From Sclerotinia nivalis (lineage: Eukaryota > Ascomycota > Leotiomycetes > Helotiales > Sclerotiniaceae): a stretch of 64,000 nucleotides of DNA. The stretch spans positions 7,688,001 through 7,752,000 of the forward strand of contig JAPEIS010000001.1 of NCBI GenBank assembly GCA_029531795.1, read 5' to 3'. A program made the translations under genes and the position numbers. Below, piece after piece: positions 36,097-49,471 of the stretch. Numbering within the stretch: the first letter of the stretch is position 1; each line of letters opens with the position of its first letter. The notes under the pieces are model-generated. The model did not search any database, was not told the origin of the DNA, and saw only the letters and a list, made by a program, of their open reading frames with translations.

Positions 36097-38358
36097 TTAT
36101 TTGATTAAATACTTTATTGTATTTCTGATATATTTGCAATCTAGTATCGTTTCGATATCGTATTTGGCGTTCGGATTGATAGATTCGATTATGATCTCTA
36201 ATATATTCGACACTCCTGGTGGCACTAATTCGAGTAAGGATATATGGAATACTGAATAGATATTTATAGTATTTGGTAGTTTCAATCTGAAATTGATAGG
36301 TCCTATTATTTTTTCGATTTCGAATGGTCTTAGTTTTTTGTGGTTTAGTTTATCGTTTGGTTGTTGTGTTTGAATGTTTCTTTGAATCAAATAAACTTTT
36401 ATTCTTTTTTTTAAGAGTAAATCCTATACTCTATGATTTGTTATAATATACGGTTGTTCTTAAGGTTATGAATTGTAGATCCAATAAGAGCTGTTTGTAT
36501 AGTTCCTTGATTTCTGATATATCTTTTATAGTTTCGTTGGTATTCGTTGTTTGTAGGAGTGGTGAATGGTAGGCTAATGGAGTATATTTATAGTTAGTGT
36601 ATGCTGGTGTTACCTTTGTTGTTTCTGTTTCCGATGTATTGTATGCGAATTGAGCTAAGGGTAGTAGTTCAATTCAATTGTCTTGTTTATAATTGATGTA
36701 GCAATGTAGATAAACTTCTATTGTCTGATTTAGATGTTCTGTTTGGTTATCTGTTTGGGGATGAAATACAATAGATAATTTGTATTTGATTTTAAGCAAT
36801 GCTATAAGAGTAGTCCAGAATTTTGATGTAAAAAGTTTATTTCTATCTGAAATTATTTCCTTTGGTATACCGTGAATGCTGACTATATTTCGTAGGAATA
36901 CATAAGCCAGATTATCTGCTGTTCATTTCTTATAGAATGGTATCATATAGGCGAATTTCGTTAATCTGTCTGTCATTATTAGAATGGAATCGTACTCCTT
37001 TAGTGTGACTGGTTCTTTAGATATAGATAGTTTCATTACGAAATCATATACGATGGATTTTTACGGTTGAATAGATAATTCAGGGGTCTTGAGCTGATTA
37101 TATGGAGTATGTTTAGTGGTTTTGTTCTATATACAGATATTGCAGTTCTTAATTACTTTCTTAATTGTAATCCTCATTTTTGGAAAGTAAACTTCTTTTT
37201 TGATTCTGGCAAAGGTTCTAGTTATTCTTTGATGTCTATGAACTAGAAGTTTGTATTGTTTTCGAATATATTCTTCAGTTAATTTGGAAGGTATATATAA
37301 TTTGTTGTAGAAGTATATGAACTCTTTGTTGATACTGAATCCCTTTTCTAAATTGTTTGTATTCTTGAGGATTCGTTTTGTAGTAGTATTTTGTTCATAT
37401 TCTGCTTTCAATTGCTTCTTGATTGTACTGTAATCAATTCTGGAGAAAACAGCGAATTGTAGTTTGTTGTGTATTAATGCGTCATCTTTTTCCTTTAAGA
37501 TTGTATATATTTCGTATACTTTATTTTGTAAATATTCCGGTTTTCTATTGAGAGCATCGATTCTAGCGTTTTCTGTTCCTTTGATATATGAAATACGAAA
37601 ATTGTAGACAGTTATAGTTTCGGACTATCTGATTTGCTGTCTGTTTAATTCCTTCGTTGTAGTGAAGTAAACTAAATTCTTATGATCGGTATATATTTGT
37701 ATTATATATTTCGATTCTTCCAAATAGACTCTTTATTCCCTAAATGCTTCGATTATAGCTAGCAGCTCTTTGTTGTAAATCTTATAATTCAATTCTGTTG
37801 GCGATAACTTACGGGAATAGTAGGCTATTGGTTGTTATTTCTTATTCGCTTCTGGTTGGCTTAATACTACTCCCAGAGCATAGTCCGAAGAATCGATTTC
37901 GACCTCAATTGGTAATTCAGGGTCAAATGATAAAAGTATTGGTTCTTTTATAAAGGCTTGCTTGAATAGTTCGAAAGCTTTCTGTGTCTTTTCCGTTCAT
38001 TGAAACTCTCCCTGATTCTTCTTAGTTATTTCGGATATCGGAGTTACTATTTTCGAATAATCTTTAATGAATTTGCGATAGAAGTTGACAAATCCTAGAA
38101 AGGATTGTATTTCCTTAACACTTGTAGGTTGACTCCATTCTTGAATAGCCTGTAATTTGTCTGAACTCATCTTGAGTCCTTCTGGAAAGATTGTATAGCC
38201 TAAAAACTCCGTTTCCATGATGTGGAATATATATTTGCTGAATTTGCACTGAAAATCTGCTTCTTTCAAACATACTAAAATATTGCTGACATCTTGAATA
38301 TATTGTTCCAGAATCTCCGAATAGATCAATATGTTGTCCAAATAACAAATATAACAAA
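36097..38358 (-). pseudogene. F2 pol, 3' half: RT end, RNase H, integrase, chromodomain-like
   Basis: On the minus strand it begins at 38358 with CYLDNILIYSE (catalytic Y-L-D-D degraded to Y-L-D-N). Next come FLGYTIFPEGLKMSSDK and IQSFLGFVNFYRKFIKDYS (to 37997), RNase H (about 37980-37500), the integrase H2C2 finger at 37411-37127 (HRHQRITR then CNICI), the integrase core, and the C-terminal part at 36390-36097 (FRLKLPNTINIYSVFHISLLELV, then a chromodomain start). Stops are frequent. Confidence 0.88.
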
Positions 38359-38361
38359 TAT

Positions 38362-38524
38362 TATCACGGTAAGGGAAAAGGTATGTGTAGGTTTGATCTA
38401 TTGTTGTACTACGAGGAGGAGAAGAAGGTCAAGGAGGTGATCTGACTATATAGAAGTGAGTGTATGCATATGTACTTAAGGCACATATGATCACATACAA
38501 GTGAAGGGAGATGAATCTATAACA
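38362..38524 (-). repeat. F1 3' LTR (minus copy)
   Basis: 163 bases between tatcacgg (38362) and ctataaca (38524). Confidence 0.92.
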
Positions 38525-40080
38525 GTACTCTCTTCTCAAGAAATCCATTTGATCTTAAATGGGTATTAAAAAATAAAGAAAAATAAAGAAAAAAATACAG
38601 ATCTCTTTCCTCAATTAAATTCCTGAACAAAAAATATATAATATCCCCTAATGATATTATATCCCTTATTATTATAACATATAATATACCTTTAGGCGAA
38701 GCGAACAATCTTAATACAAATGGATCTTTGTAGAGTAGGTGTAGCAATTGCGTTGTATAACTCCGATTGCAAATTCTATAGTTCCGGTTGCAATATAGTA
38801 GCGTCGGGGTGTTTTAGGACCCAAACTAGTGGCCCTGGCTTTTCTAAATAAAGGCGATAATATTCGATAAGAATTTTCTTGTTACTTTTTAAATCATTAG
38901 CTGGTTGCCAAGTTGGCGTGTAGTATCTCCATTTGACCAAATAATGATGGCTATTCTCATCGTGATTATTTAGAACTTCTTCAAATATCCATTTCTGAAC
39001 AGGTTCATCCTCATCGTTGTCCCGCTCCAAAATTCTATCCTGTATAATCAGGGATTCTGATTCGTTAATCGTTGTTTGAGTTGGGAAATAAGGATTAGTA
39101 TAAGCTGGAAGTAAAAGAAAATGATGGAAAATAGGGAAGATTTTAATATTCTTAAACAATTGAATAAGATAAACACAAGGATAAACTTTGATAATCTTGT
39201 AAAGGCCGATTTATTTATTATTTAGTTTTTTTGCTTTATACGAAGTCTTTATATTCTTGGTATTAACAAAGACTTTCTGGTTAATTGTATAACAAGATAA
39301 ATCAGAGCAATAGCGGTTAGTATAATCCTTATAAGTAGTAATTGCTTGCTATACAAGAGCACGAAGTTGCTCTAAGATATATTCTATACGATCTGTGGTT
39401 CTATTACCTTTAAAGAATTCCTGTTTTTGTATTAGAGTTATATCCGGTGGGTAAGGTTTATTAGGTTCAATGCTTAGGTATAGATTAAAGCTATAATTAA
39501 CGAAGAAAAACGAACAATCAATTGTTTCAGAGACTAAATTATTGGATGCAAATTTGGTTAAGGGTAGTCAATCCAATCAATCGTTTTGATGATAATTAAC
39601 AAAAGCTTATAAATACTATTCTAGAACCGAATTAATACACTCAATCTGATCATCTATTTGAGAATGAAAAGCTGAAGAATGTTTTAAGGTAACTCCTAAC
39701 CGCTCCAAGAGTTGTAACCAGAATCCTGATACGAACTGTATTCCCTGATCGGAAATGATATTGTCTGGAAGTTCATAAAGTGTATAGACACGGTTGATAA
39801 AAGCATCGATTAGTTTCTTTATCGTTAACATATGTGTATCAATGAAATGTCTCATTTTGGTTAATCTGCAGATTATTATCAAAATATGTTTATAGGTAGA
39901 ATTATAACGAATACAATCCGGGAGCGGTGTAATATAATCGATTGAGATATTAAACCATACGCGAAAAGGGACAGGCAGCGGTTTCAAAAATCCGGGAGGC
40001 GTCGATTTGGACGATTTGATGCAAATATAAAGTTCGTAGGCCTTTATGTAGGATACGATCTCCAAATACATGTTAGACCA
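38525..40080 (-). pseudogene. F1 integrase C-terminus and chromodomain-like tail
   Basis: Open pieces are 40071-39616 (integrase core, DNIISDQGIQFVSGFWLQL with the Asp of the D-Q-G motif kept) and 39159-38776 (ends VLNNHDENSHHYLVKWRYYTPTWQPA, the V-K-W...T-W pattern of a chromodomain). These are the best preserved F1 copies of these domains in the window. Confidence 0.88.
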
Positions 40081-42050
40081 TTAGTATATACGAAAGACAA
40101 GATCGATCATTTTAATTCGATCAGAATAACCGATAGGACTAGAAGAATGAATTCGATAGATAATTTGAAGTTTGAGTTTATTATCTAATGGAATCCAAAT
40201 CTTATCCCAATAGTAAATTCTATTATTTTGGATTGAACAATCTTGTATAATGATCTAAAGGGTTTTACAATACTCTTTTGGTCATTTAATCATCAATAAA
40301 TCGTTAAAAGCAAAGATAAATTGATCTGCGATATCGGATCTAATATACACTACATCGATTAAAGTATCAATTAGTTGATTGTAAAATGGTATTATTGTTT
40401 CTATTGATACCAAATTGATATACTCAATCAAATCCTTATAAAGATCGTCGTCAAAACGATTCTGAGGGAGGACAACGTGTTTTCGATTCTTTAGACGTTT
40501 ATCGTTTGGATTAGAGCGATATGGTCGATCTTCGTGTTTTCTATTTAGTGTATCTAATTGAATAGCTTTGTTTCCTGGTCGATAGATTATATAGAAATTA
40601 TATTGAGATAGAAATTCAGATCATTATATTTGCTATTGATTGAGAGTTTTTGTAATTATAAAATATTCGAGGTTTTTGTAATCAATAAAAATCTCGAATT
40701 CTTTTTGTAAGCTTTGAAGCTTTAAACATCATTTTTTTATTGTTTTGATAATAATGAGTAATTCTTTATTATAGATCTTATAATTGTATTTCGCTATTGT
40801 ATACTTAGATGAAAAATAAACGACTAGATACAAAACATTATCATTATTATATTACAAGAGAACTCTTTCTGAAGTCTAATCGAAAGTATCGATTTCTAAA
40901 ACAGTTTTCCGTTTGTAATCAAAGTATACCAAAACCGACACCATTGTGAAAGCTTTTTTTAAAGCGTTAAAAGCCTTTGTATGATCTATAGTCCAATCCC
41001 ATGTAATATTTTTTCGCAAGAGATTGTTGAAAGAACAACAAATCTTTGAAAAATCTTTTATAAAACATCAATAGAAATTAGCGAAATCGAGAAATCGTTG
41101 TAAATCTTTTATATATAAAAACAATTCCCAAGATATAATAGCCGTAACCTTTTCTTGATCCATTTCGATATCTTCGATTGTAATAATAAGATTTAAATAC
41201 TTTGTTTTTGTAATTTCGAATTCGTATTTGTTAATATCAATTTGTAATCCAATATCTATTAACTTTTGAATTACTTGATAAATATACTCTTTATACTTTA
41301 CAGAATTATCGGAATAGATTAGGATATCATCGAGATATACAATGCAATATTTGTTCAATTCGTCGAAAAGTATATAATTGATATAATGTTGAAACGATGC
41401 AGATGCATTACAGAGATCGAAAAACATAACCAAAGATTCAAAAAAACCAAAACAAATAATAAATACAGTTTTCCATTCATCTCTTTCGGCGATTTGCAAT
41501 TTGTTGAACACTATAATGATATCAAGTTTGATGTAAATTTTTGTATTGCAAAGAGCGTTCAGCGTTTTGTGAACAATAGATAATAGATAACGATTCTTTA
41601 TAATAATATTATTTAGTTTTCAATAATCTTGATAAATGCAGACCCCCCTTTCCGGCTTGGTAATCAATAGTAAAGGAAAGGCGCATTACGATCTCGATTC
41701 CCAAATGAACCCCTTGGAGAGATTATCATCAAATTATTTGTACACCATTACCAACTCCATTGATGATAAAAAGCGGTTTTTGAAATAAGATAATTCTTTA
41801 CCGGATATCAATTCAATTTTGTAATCCCAGATTCGACGAGGCAGCAATTTATCTGTATAACATGGGAGAAAGGCAGAAAGTTTGTCTTGTAACCATATAG
41901 AAAACTTTTGTCGTATTTGATCGTCATTAAGGGGAGATTTGCCGGTTAAAAATTTATCGACATCAATCTTAGAGATCTTTTGCAAATAAAACGGCTTGTA
42001 ATAATCGTATATAAAATCATAAAGTTGCAATAAAGTTCTAAAGAGCATCT
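40081..42050 (-). pseudogene. F1 reverse transcriptase and RNase H
   Basis: 41511-41068 reads FVIICFGFFESLVM-like thumb/palm sequence, then [16 protein letters not shown] with an intact Y-L-D-D. 42048-41734 is the upstream RT connection (DVDKFLTGKSPLNDD, LPRRIWDYKIELISG). RNase H lies at 41000-40700. Stops separate the pieces. Confidence 0.87.
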
Positions 42051-44949
42051 CTATTATATTGCCTTGTTCTTATAAAATCGATCGAAAATCCTCTTCTATG
42101 AATATCGAGAATAACATAGCTTATCGCAGATGATCTTGCTCAACAGTTTTCTATACAATATCCAATTCATCCCATATCAATCGAATAGCCCGAACATTAT
42201 CTTGTTGACAAAACGAAACAAAGCTAAAAGCTTGCAATCAACAAATATCATCCATATTTAGACTTGTATCTTTGTAAATAAACATAAGAAGTTCCCCAAC
42301 AAAAAGCAAGAGCAAACAGTTTTTTGGATTGTGAATAAACCGACGCCGATCTGCAATCTTTAAGATCGATTTTGGACGCGGACAATTAAGAATCATCTGT
42401 ACTTGATTATTTGGTTCTCCGCAACGCTTTGTTCGATAATGATTTATATCAAACATCAAACCCTACTGAAATTCAAGATTAATAAAAGAATTGTTAGATT
42501 GTAATATATAACCTTCATCTGGTATCTCTTCAATAAAAGGTTTTTTATAAAAAGTTTTTTTAAAAGTAGAAAGCGTTTGAATAAATGAATAATCGATATC
42601 GTTCTTTGAATAATCCTCGACATATAGAAAGCGGTATTTATAAACTATATATTTAGCTTTTATATCAGGATCGATAAGGAATTTATTTAAAAATTCGATA
42701 GTATTAACAATCTATTATAGAATAACTTTTGCTAAATCCTTTTGTTCCTTGATCGGAGATGGGATCGTTGGTATAATAATTGACTCTGAATCATAACGCA
42801 CCAAGCAATTGGAAGCGTAATAGTTTGAAAAGAATATTAAATTTATCTCTGTTTAGTTGATAATAGAATTATAACACTGTAACCATAATAAATCAAAGAT
42901 TAATAGTGTCTTTGATAAAAACTGGGTAATATAAAAAGACCAATATTCATAATGATCTCTTATAGCGATTTCCATTACAAAATATTCTATAATTCTATCG
43001 GCGACCTTTTCATCGGCAAGTCGGAGTTCGCAAGGGTAAGGTAAGAATTGTATTTCAATATTATATTTGAAAGCAAAAAAACAATCAACAAAGGCTTCTT
43101 TAGAGCATCCACTATCAATGAGATTTATAACAGTAAAGGGATTTTCATATACAAAGAATATAATAATTTTAACAAATAGAGATTTGCTATTTATAAAGTT
43201 AAACTGTAATAACTTATCTCTATCCATTCTTCGATTTACCTTCTTGTCCTTAGTATTCTTTTACAAACGATTTTTCGTAAAAATTAATCTTTTCCTTATT
43301 TGGGATTTTCCTTAACTGAACTAAATATAGAGATAACCTCCTCTAGCTCGATATAGCCTTGCCATTATACCTGATTCAGATGCTATTGGCTTTGTACCCA
43401 ATTATCAATATATCCTTCTCGAAATCCATTGCGATTATTATTAAATCTATTGACGCCTCGAAAAACCAGAACGATAATATATTGATCAAAGACCGGATTA
43501 GTTAAAACAACAATATTGCAATTGGAAAAGGTATTAACGAAAGCTTGTTTGCCAAAAAGAAGATTACTATTGATATCATAAATAGTATAACAATCAATCT
43601 GAAGATAATCAATCCTATTATAACAATTACAAGAAACTATAGAATTAAACTTCTTTTTCTTATTTTACAAATCCTTTTTCTATTATCCTTTTTGTTTCAT
43701 TATATCGAAGTCTATAGGGTTATTATCAGCAACAAATGCTTTACTAGAATTTTTGTTATAATACTCAACATCACAAAGATTCTGATTCCAAATAAAGAAT
43801 TTCTTTTACCAACTATCAACATCGTTAGCCACACAAAAATTCGAATCACCAATGACCAAAATTCGAAAAGAAACCATAACCTTTTGCTTCATCGTATTAA
43901 CAATCTCATAATCAGATTTATAACAAAAATTAACAAAATGAAACAACGTAAAGAAGAAAACCGAAAAGGATTCCTTTGGATCTATAAAAAGCTTATCGAA
44001 TTTAAGCAAAACTTCCCTTTCGATATCCACAGAGATATATAATTTATCCAATTTAGCCAAAAACGAAACAGCAGAATTAAAACAAATAGAATCATCAACG
44101 AATCTAATGATATCCATAATACACTCTTGTCACACTTGATCATCGAGAAAGCTAATAATATAACTAATCTTCTTTTATTCGAAAACAAAAAGTTGTAAAT
44201 CAACCATCCAATAGAATTGCAAACCCAACTTCTAGGATTGATAATTCTTTTGTTAAACAAGAATATTAGATCTTTCGTTTTTAAAAACAAACAGATCCTT
44301 CTGAGTTTGGTAAAAAGTGATCGATTTCTGATTAATAACAACACCACCGATATCCAGCTGAGCTTGCTTACCAGCTAAAGTACGAAGAAACTCAACATTT
44401 TCCGCTTTGAATTCCTCGATCTTATTTATTTGAATAACGATATGAATAACTTGAATAGTAAAGTGATCTTTGATAATAAAGAAAACATAATTCAGATAAA
44501 CAATTTATTCATTAGAACTAGTAACGAGGTTTGGTGTTATTGGAGTATCCAATTCTGTTAGGATTTGTATAATAATAGGCCATTAATTGAAGACTCGTTG
44601 GATTTCAATACGAATTCTTTCGATAAAAGTAGAAATCGCATTACTAACAAATGTAGAATCGGAAGTTATTATAAAAAGAATTACAATTGTACAAAGTAAT
44701 CGATAAGGAATTTACAATTGTACAAAAACAATCAAAAACAGATATAGAAGCCTACGAATAAATACAATCGTACAAAAACAATCAGGGATCAAAAGCTGTA
44801 CAAAAGCAAATAAGAAACGCAACCATACAAAAGCAAGCGAGTTACAATGACGCGAAAGCAATCGAAAACAGATACAGAAGTCTACAAATGATTTGGCAAG
44901 ACCAGATTACTTCGTAAAGTAACGGAGTCTTTGAAAAAATAATACAAAT
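42051..44949 (-). pseudogene. F1 gag and protease
   Basis: The protease is 43227-42853 (NLIDSGCSKEAFVD with D-S-G intact, LRLADEKVADRI). A Cys/His-containing piece lies at 42459-42238. Gag pieces follow at 44347-43806, then the leader to 44949. It matches 2269-5100 inverted. Confidence 0.78.
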
Positions 44950-45046
44950 TATTATAGTAAGGGAAAAGGTATATATAGGTTTGATCTATTGTTGTACTAC
45001 GAGGAGGAGAAGAAGATCAAGAAGGTGACCTGACTATATAGAAGTG
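44950..45046 (-). repeat. F1 5' LTR, first part (split by LINE-2)
   Basis: 97 bases including the LINE target duplication. The remainder is at 50925-50990. Confidence 0.9.
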
Positions 45047-45147
45047 TGTGTGTGTGTGTGTGATATTTTTCGTCCGAGGCTCTGTGCGAAGCACAGGCCT
45101 CAAATTCCCAATTGGGACAAAGGACGCCAGGGGAGGAAGGCCCCTGG
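45047..45147 (-). other. LINE-2 3' terminus: (CA)n tail and three hairpins
   Basis: The gt run at 45047-45061 is the tail. Hairpin 1 (45076-45101) has 5+6 paired bases, a one-base bulge and a GAA loop (gaggc-t-ctgtgc-gaa-gcacag-gcctc). Hairpin 2 is the perfect palindrome tcccaattggga (45106-45117). Hairpin 3 pairs ccagggg with cccctgg (45127-45133, 45141-45147). In some LINEs a 3' stem-loop is recognised by the reverse transcriptase; that role here is inference. Confidence 0.8.
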
Positions 45148-45544
45148 GTTTCTAACTAGCTAATCTAAATTTACTAGTATTATATATGCTAAATGCTTCA
45201 GCAAAGTTTACATGATTGCCGTTGCGTATTGAGTTAATCCCTTGGGTAAATATTTCAGCTATCCTCCACAATACAGTTAGATCCCTCGATTCCTGATCTC
45301 CTCTCCTTCATCATCGCAATCGAGTTTTTTTAATATGATTTTGTTAATATAAAGATTTTTTTTTTTTTTTAAAGTTTATACAAACTCAATCTTTCCGAAC
45401 CAAAACCCAATGCCTTATATAAAGAAAATCCAAAAATAATATAAAATAAAAAAAAATAAAAATAAAAATCAAAGCAATCCTTCAATCAATAAATTGTATA
45501 GGGAATCGAGAACATATATCCTGATAGAACCTTATAGATTTGAA

Positions 45545-46420
45545 TCAAACTACTAGTTTCGCTGCTCCTTCCATACTTCCCAAAAGATAAAGGATAGCTT
45601 CAGATAGTGATAACTTTGAAAGGGTTTTTTGAGCATTTCCAATTTTACAAAAGTAAAAATGAAGAAGGGATTTTCTTTTCCTACATAAACATAGCATATA
45701 AGCATCTTCGTGATTGAAGCAATCGTGATACACTGCGAAATCGCCGTATTGAGATCTGGCTGCTAGGATATATTCTAATATCGTTCGATCAAAAGAAAGC
45801 ATAATCGATTTGTTATTATAAGTTATAAAAAGATCATTGTAGCTTTGTGGTGCTGTAGTTGTCCATAATTTAGCTCTTGCTGATTTGGTATTCGTTTTAA
45901 CGATTCTTTTCAAGAAGGCGAGAGTATAGATAAAATCAAATAGAGATGGGAGTATTGCTCCCTCTTTAGCTGCTTTGTCCGTTGCTTCGTTTCCGGAGAT
46001 ATCTAAATGTCTAGGAACCCATCGAATTCGAATTGAGCCAGGACGAGTATATAGCAAGCAGGGCCTAAGAAACCAAGCTGTAGCTAGTTCGCAGAATTCT
46101 TCAAATACAAATTGAAAAGATCCAGTAGAATGAAAGTCTAATCGTATAGCAACCTTTAGGTTATCCAAGAAAACCCAAAGGTCTGTAACGAATCTAGCTG
46201 AGGGTAGCTGTATTGCTGTTTGAGCATTTTTCAAAGCTACAACTACTTTGGCATCGAAGACTTCAGTATTATAGTCTAATAAGAAAGCCTGTCGATCCAT
46301 TTGTAGATTATATTGATAAATCACTGATCCACCTCTTGTAGCACTATCCAGAGCTTGCTTTTCGAACCATCGAAGAAGACTTGCAAATCACTTTTTGGAA
46401 TCGTAGATATAAATCTTTCG
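45545..46420 (-). pseudogene. LINE-2 ORF2 RNase H and Cys-rich C-terminus
   Basis: RNase HI motifs occur in order: FFDGSKS (first Asp, end of the 46818-46321 frame), then YNTEVFDAK (Glu), and later WVPRHLDISGNEATDKAAK (His and final Asp) in the frame 46324-45545. A C-terminal zinc-binding pattern follows (CLCRKRKSLLHFYFCK). One frame change or stop at about 46321 separates the first Asp from the rest. Confidence 0.9.
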
Positions 46421-48200
46421 AAATCCTTAGCTACTCGTTCCTTCGAACAACCGAGAGAACCACCGATCCGGGTTTCTGTGATAATATATAATTCTTTGTT
46501 CCTCCAAGAGGGAAAAGCAATTGGATTGATATATTCAGCTTTTGAAAGAGCTAGGATAATTCTTGAGAATCTTGATTCAACAGTTCTAGCCCCAGCTTTA
46601 GCTAGGATATTTTTGGTTCGAATTCGAAGAGGATGTTTAGGATCTAGCCGAGCCGTTCGAGCAACGAAGCTCTGGGATATCAAATTTAGCTCAATCTCAG
46701 AAGGCATCAGATTTGATTCCTTATATAAAGCAACAGTATTAGTTGTACAGAATACAAAGAGGATTGCTCGAGCGCTAGCTAATACAATCTTATTCAAAAG
46801 CTTCAAATGTCCATCCACTTGATTCGAGATTGTAAAGTTTAGGCCTCGTTTCCTAATTCGACCAGACCACTAGGTTTCGACTACAAAGTAACATTTCTTC
46901 AGGACACAAACTGTAACCGCTCTTTGAAGCAAAATTGATAGAATACCTCGAATTATCCTTCCAAGCGAATACAGCGCATTCGCAATAGTAAAAGCCTTAA
47001 CTGAAAAAATCTAAACATAAAATTTGAAATTCAATTCTCTATCGAAGTAAACCCCTAACCATCTCAATGGATCTGGTTTCTTCATTATTAAAAGATTTTC
47101 TGTATAAATAATAGAGCTTTCGATATCTTTCTTGAAGCCTCTAAAGAAATATATCAATTCAGATTTCATAGGATCGAAAATGATCCCTTCAGATTTGCCC
47201 CAATCCAAAGCCTTCAGCATTTCGGATTGTAGTTGATCACAATTAAATTGTAAGCTTGAAGAAAAAGTTACTAGTACAATATCGTCTGCATATCCAAATC
47301 TTCGAGTAGGATTGCCTAACCAAAACAAAGGAGCTATATAAAGTATAAAAAGAATAAATGAAATTGGAGAGCTTTATAACAAACCACATCCAATACTAGT
47401 ACTGGGCCCTGTTTCGCCATCAAACCGAATACGAATTGATCGATTTGTAGAGAACGATTGTATCCATCGAACTAGATTATCAGGTTATCCTTGTTCTTTG
47501 AATCGGTGAACCAAACGTTCTGGGAGAATAGCATCAAAAGCACCTTTGATATCCATAGTTAATAAGGTAGCTTTAAAACCTGAATTCAAAGCTATTTCCA
47601 AATCATATGTAAGGCAAGTTGTGAGATCGACTGATGAACGCAAGGGAAGCGCTCCGAACTGTTGTTTGGCTAGTACTTTGAGGGTTATAGCAATCTAGAA
47701 TATCTTCTTTGCAATCAAACGTTCGAGACCTTTTCTTAATACTAAGAGCAAGGCTATTGATCTATAGGATCTAGAATTTGTATGATCTGATTTGTTCGGT
47801 TTCGGAACGATGGTTATAATCGCTGATCGGAAGCATTTAGGGTGATGACCTATTTCGAAGCATTTTTGAAAGAGTTGTAAGATATATAGTTCGATCAGTA
47901 GCTATGCTAATTGTAGGATCTTGGTAGGGATCTCGTCTATTCCTGAAGCTGTATTACCTGTACGAAGGATAGCAGTTTGAATATTCTGAATTGTGATAAC
48001 AGAAAAAGCAATTGAACAAATGGAAATTGAAAGCGAATCAAATGGAATATCATTAACTTCAACTGTATTGATCAGCAGATTATTGATAAGTAGATCTCTT
48101 TTAGTTTGAATTATTATAACAAAAGAATGATCTAAAGGATCTACTAAAGGGAGAGTTCGATATATTCTAATTGATTGATACCATTTTGTCATTTTAAAAA
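46421..48200 (-). pseudogene. LINE-2 ORF2 reverse transcriptase
   Basis: 48192-47902 ends TGNTASGIDEIPTKIL, the conserved entry to the RT domain. 47328-47011 carries FGYADDIVLV with the catalytic Y-A-D-D. 46818-46421 is the thumb/connection. Stops interrupt it between pieces (47340-47900). Confidence 0.9.
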
Positions 48201-48345
48201 CATCTTTTATTTTCTTGACTGAATCAAACTTAGAGAGCCAGAATTCCTTTTTCGCTTTTTTGACAACTTTTCGAAAATTTTGTTTTGATTTTGAAGAGTT
48301 GTTCGTTCGGTTTTCTTGAACAACTGTCCGGCAGGTTTCGTTCCA

Positions 48346-49240
48346 TTATGGTTGATCTGTGTTTCGGCCGAGTGATCTTTGAGCTGATCCTGTATATGCT
48401 GATTGTAAAGCTTGAGTGATATCTAAAGCTAATTTATCAAGATCTATAATCGTATTCAAAGTTAGTAGATCTAGATTCAATAGATTCTTTGTTAATAAAA
48501 TAGAGAAGAGTTTTTTATCTAATATATTGATTCGGAGTCTTTGGATCGGATCTTGAAACCTTGTATTCCAATTCAAAGTTGTCAATAAGGATCGATGATC
48601 AGAAATTGTATTCAAATGTAATACAGAAATTATATTAACTGTATATAATCTTGAAAGAAAAACTAGATCGAGAACATTACCCAAATTATAAATAGATTCA
48701 TCGATTGTAAAAAGAAAATTGAAAGAATTTGTATCTAACCAGATTATAAAAGATTCTACAGAATTTGAATGTGAAGAGCAAAAGGGATTCCATCTCGAAT
48801 AATGAAGGTTTAGATCCCCTGCAAGAAGTGTAGAATTTAAAATATTCGAAGGTAAATCAAAGAGAGTTTGTATTGTTTGGTTCTCATTTGTATAACTTCT
48901 AGAAGTATTATAAATATTAATGATTGTAAGAATAGAACTAGTTAAAGATTGAATTTGTAAAAATAATAAATCCCGGGAGGATATAGACCGGAGTTGATTA
49001 GCTTGAATGCCTGTATTTTTTCGGGTATAAGATATTATACGAGGTTGGGTTTCTTAGTTATCGAATGATGTGAAAGTTTTATAAATAGGATGGGATTTAG
49101 TGATTCGGTGTGAGATATTTGAGAATGTATAAGGTTCTTGAATCAGAATTATATCAATACAAGAATCATTAGTTAAGGAAAGTGCTAATTCGTGTAAAGT
49201 AGTGTTTTTGGTTATATTAGCTTGTAAAATGGTCAATGGT
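48346..49240 (-). pseudogene. LINE-2 ORF2 endonuclease (APE type)
   Basis: The N-terminal block at 49236-49054 reads LQANITKNTTLHELAL, then IDIILIQEPY (the catalytic Q-E-P). The C-terminal block at 48684-48346 contains NTISDHRSLL (the S-D-H motif). Stops lie between them. Confidence 0.9.
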
Positions 49241-49471
49241 TTAGAAGATAATCTAGGATTATATATTAAAAGAAATCGGAAGAGAAAAAGCTTCTAATGT
49301 AATGAAACGATTAGAAAGATTAGAAGGGGGTGGTATCAATGAAGATAGTATCGAAGGAGTTCGGATTGGAGTTGAAGAAGCAATAAATTCCTTCATAAAG
49401 GAATCGGCTTTTGGGGTTCGAAAGTATTTTGCATTAGCACAAACTCTAACCCTAGCTTCTTTTGAGGTTTT

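Noticed and set aside
43545..44042. 165-codon plus-strand frame
   Set aside because: It is the antisense of F1 gag (minus copy). Long antisense frames arise here because C-to-T changes spare one strand.
46355..46822. 155-codon plus-strand frame
   Set aside because: Antisense shadow of the LINE-2 RT/RNase H region.
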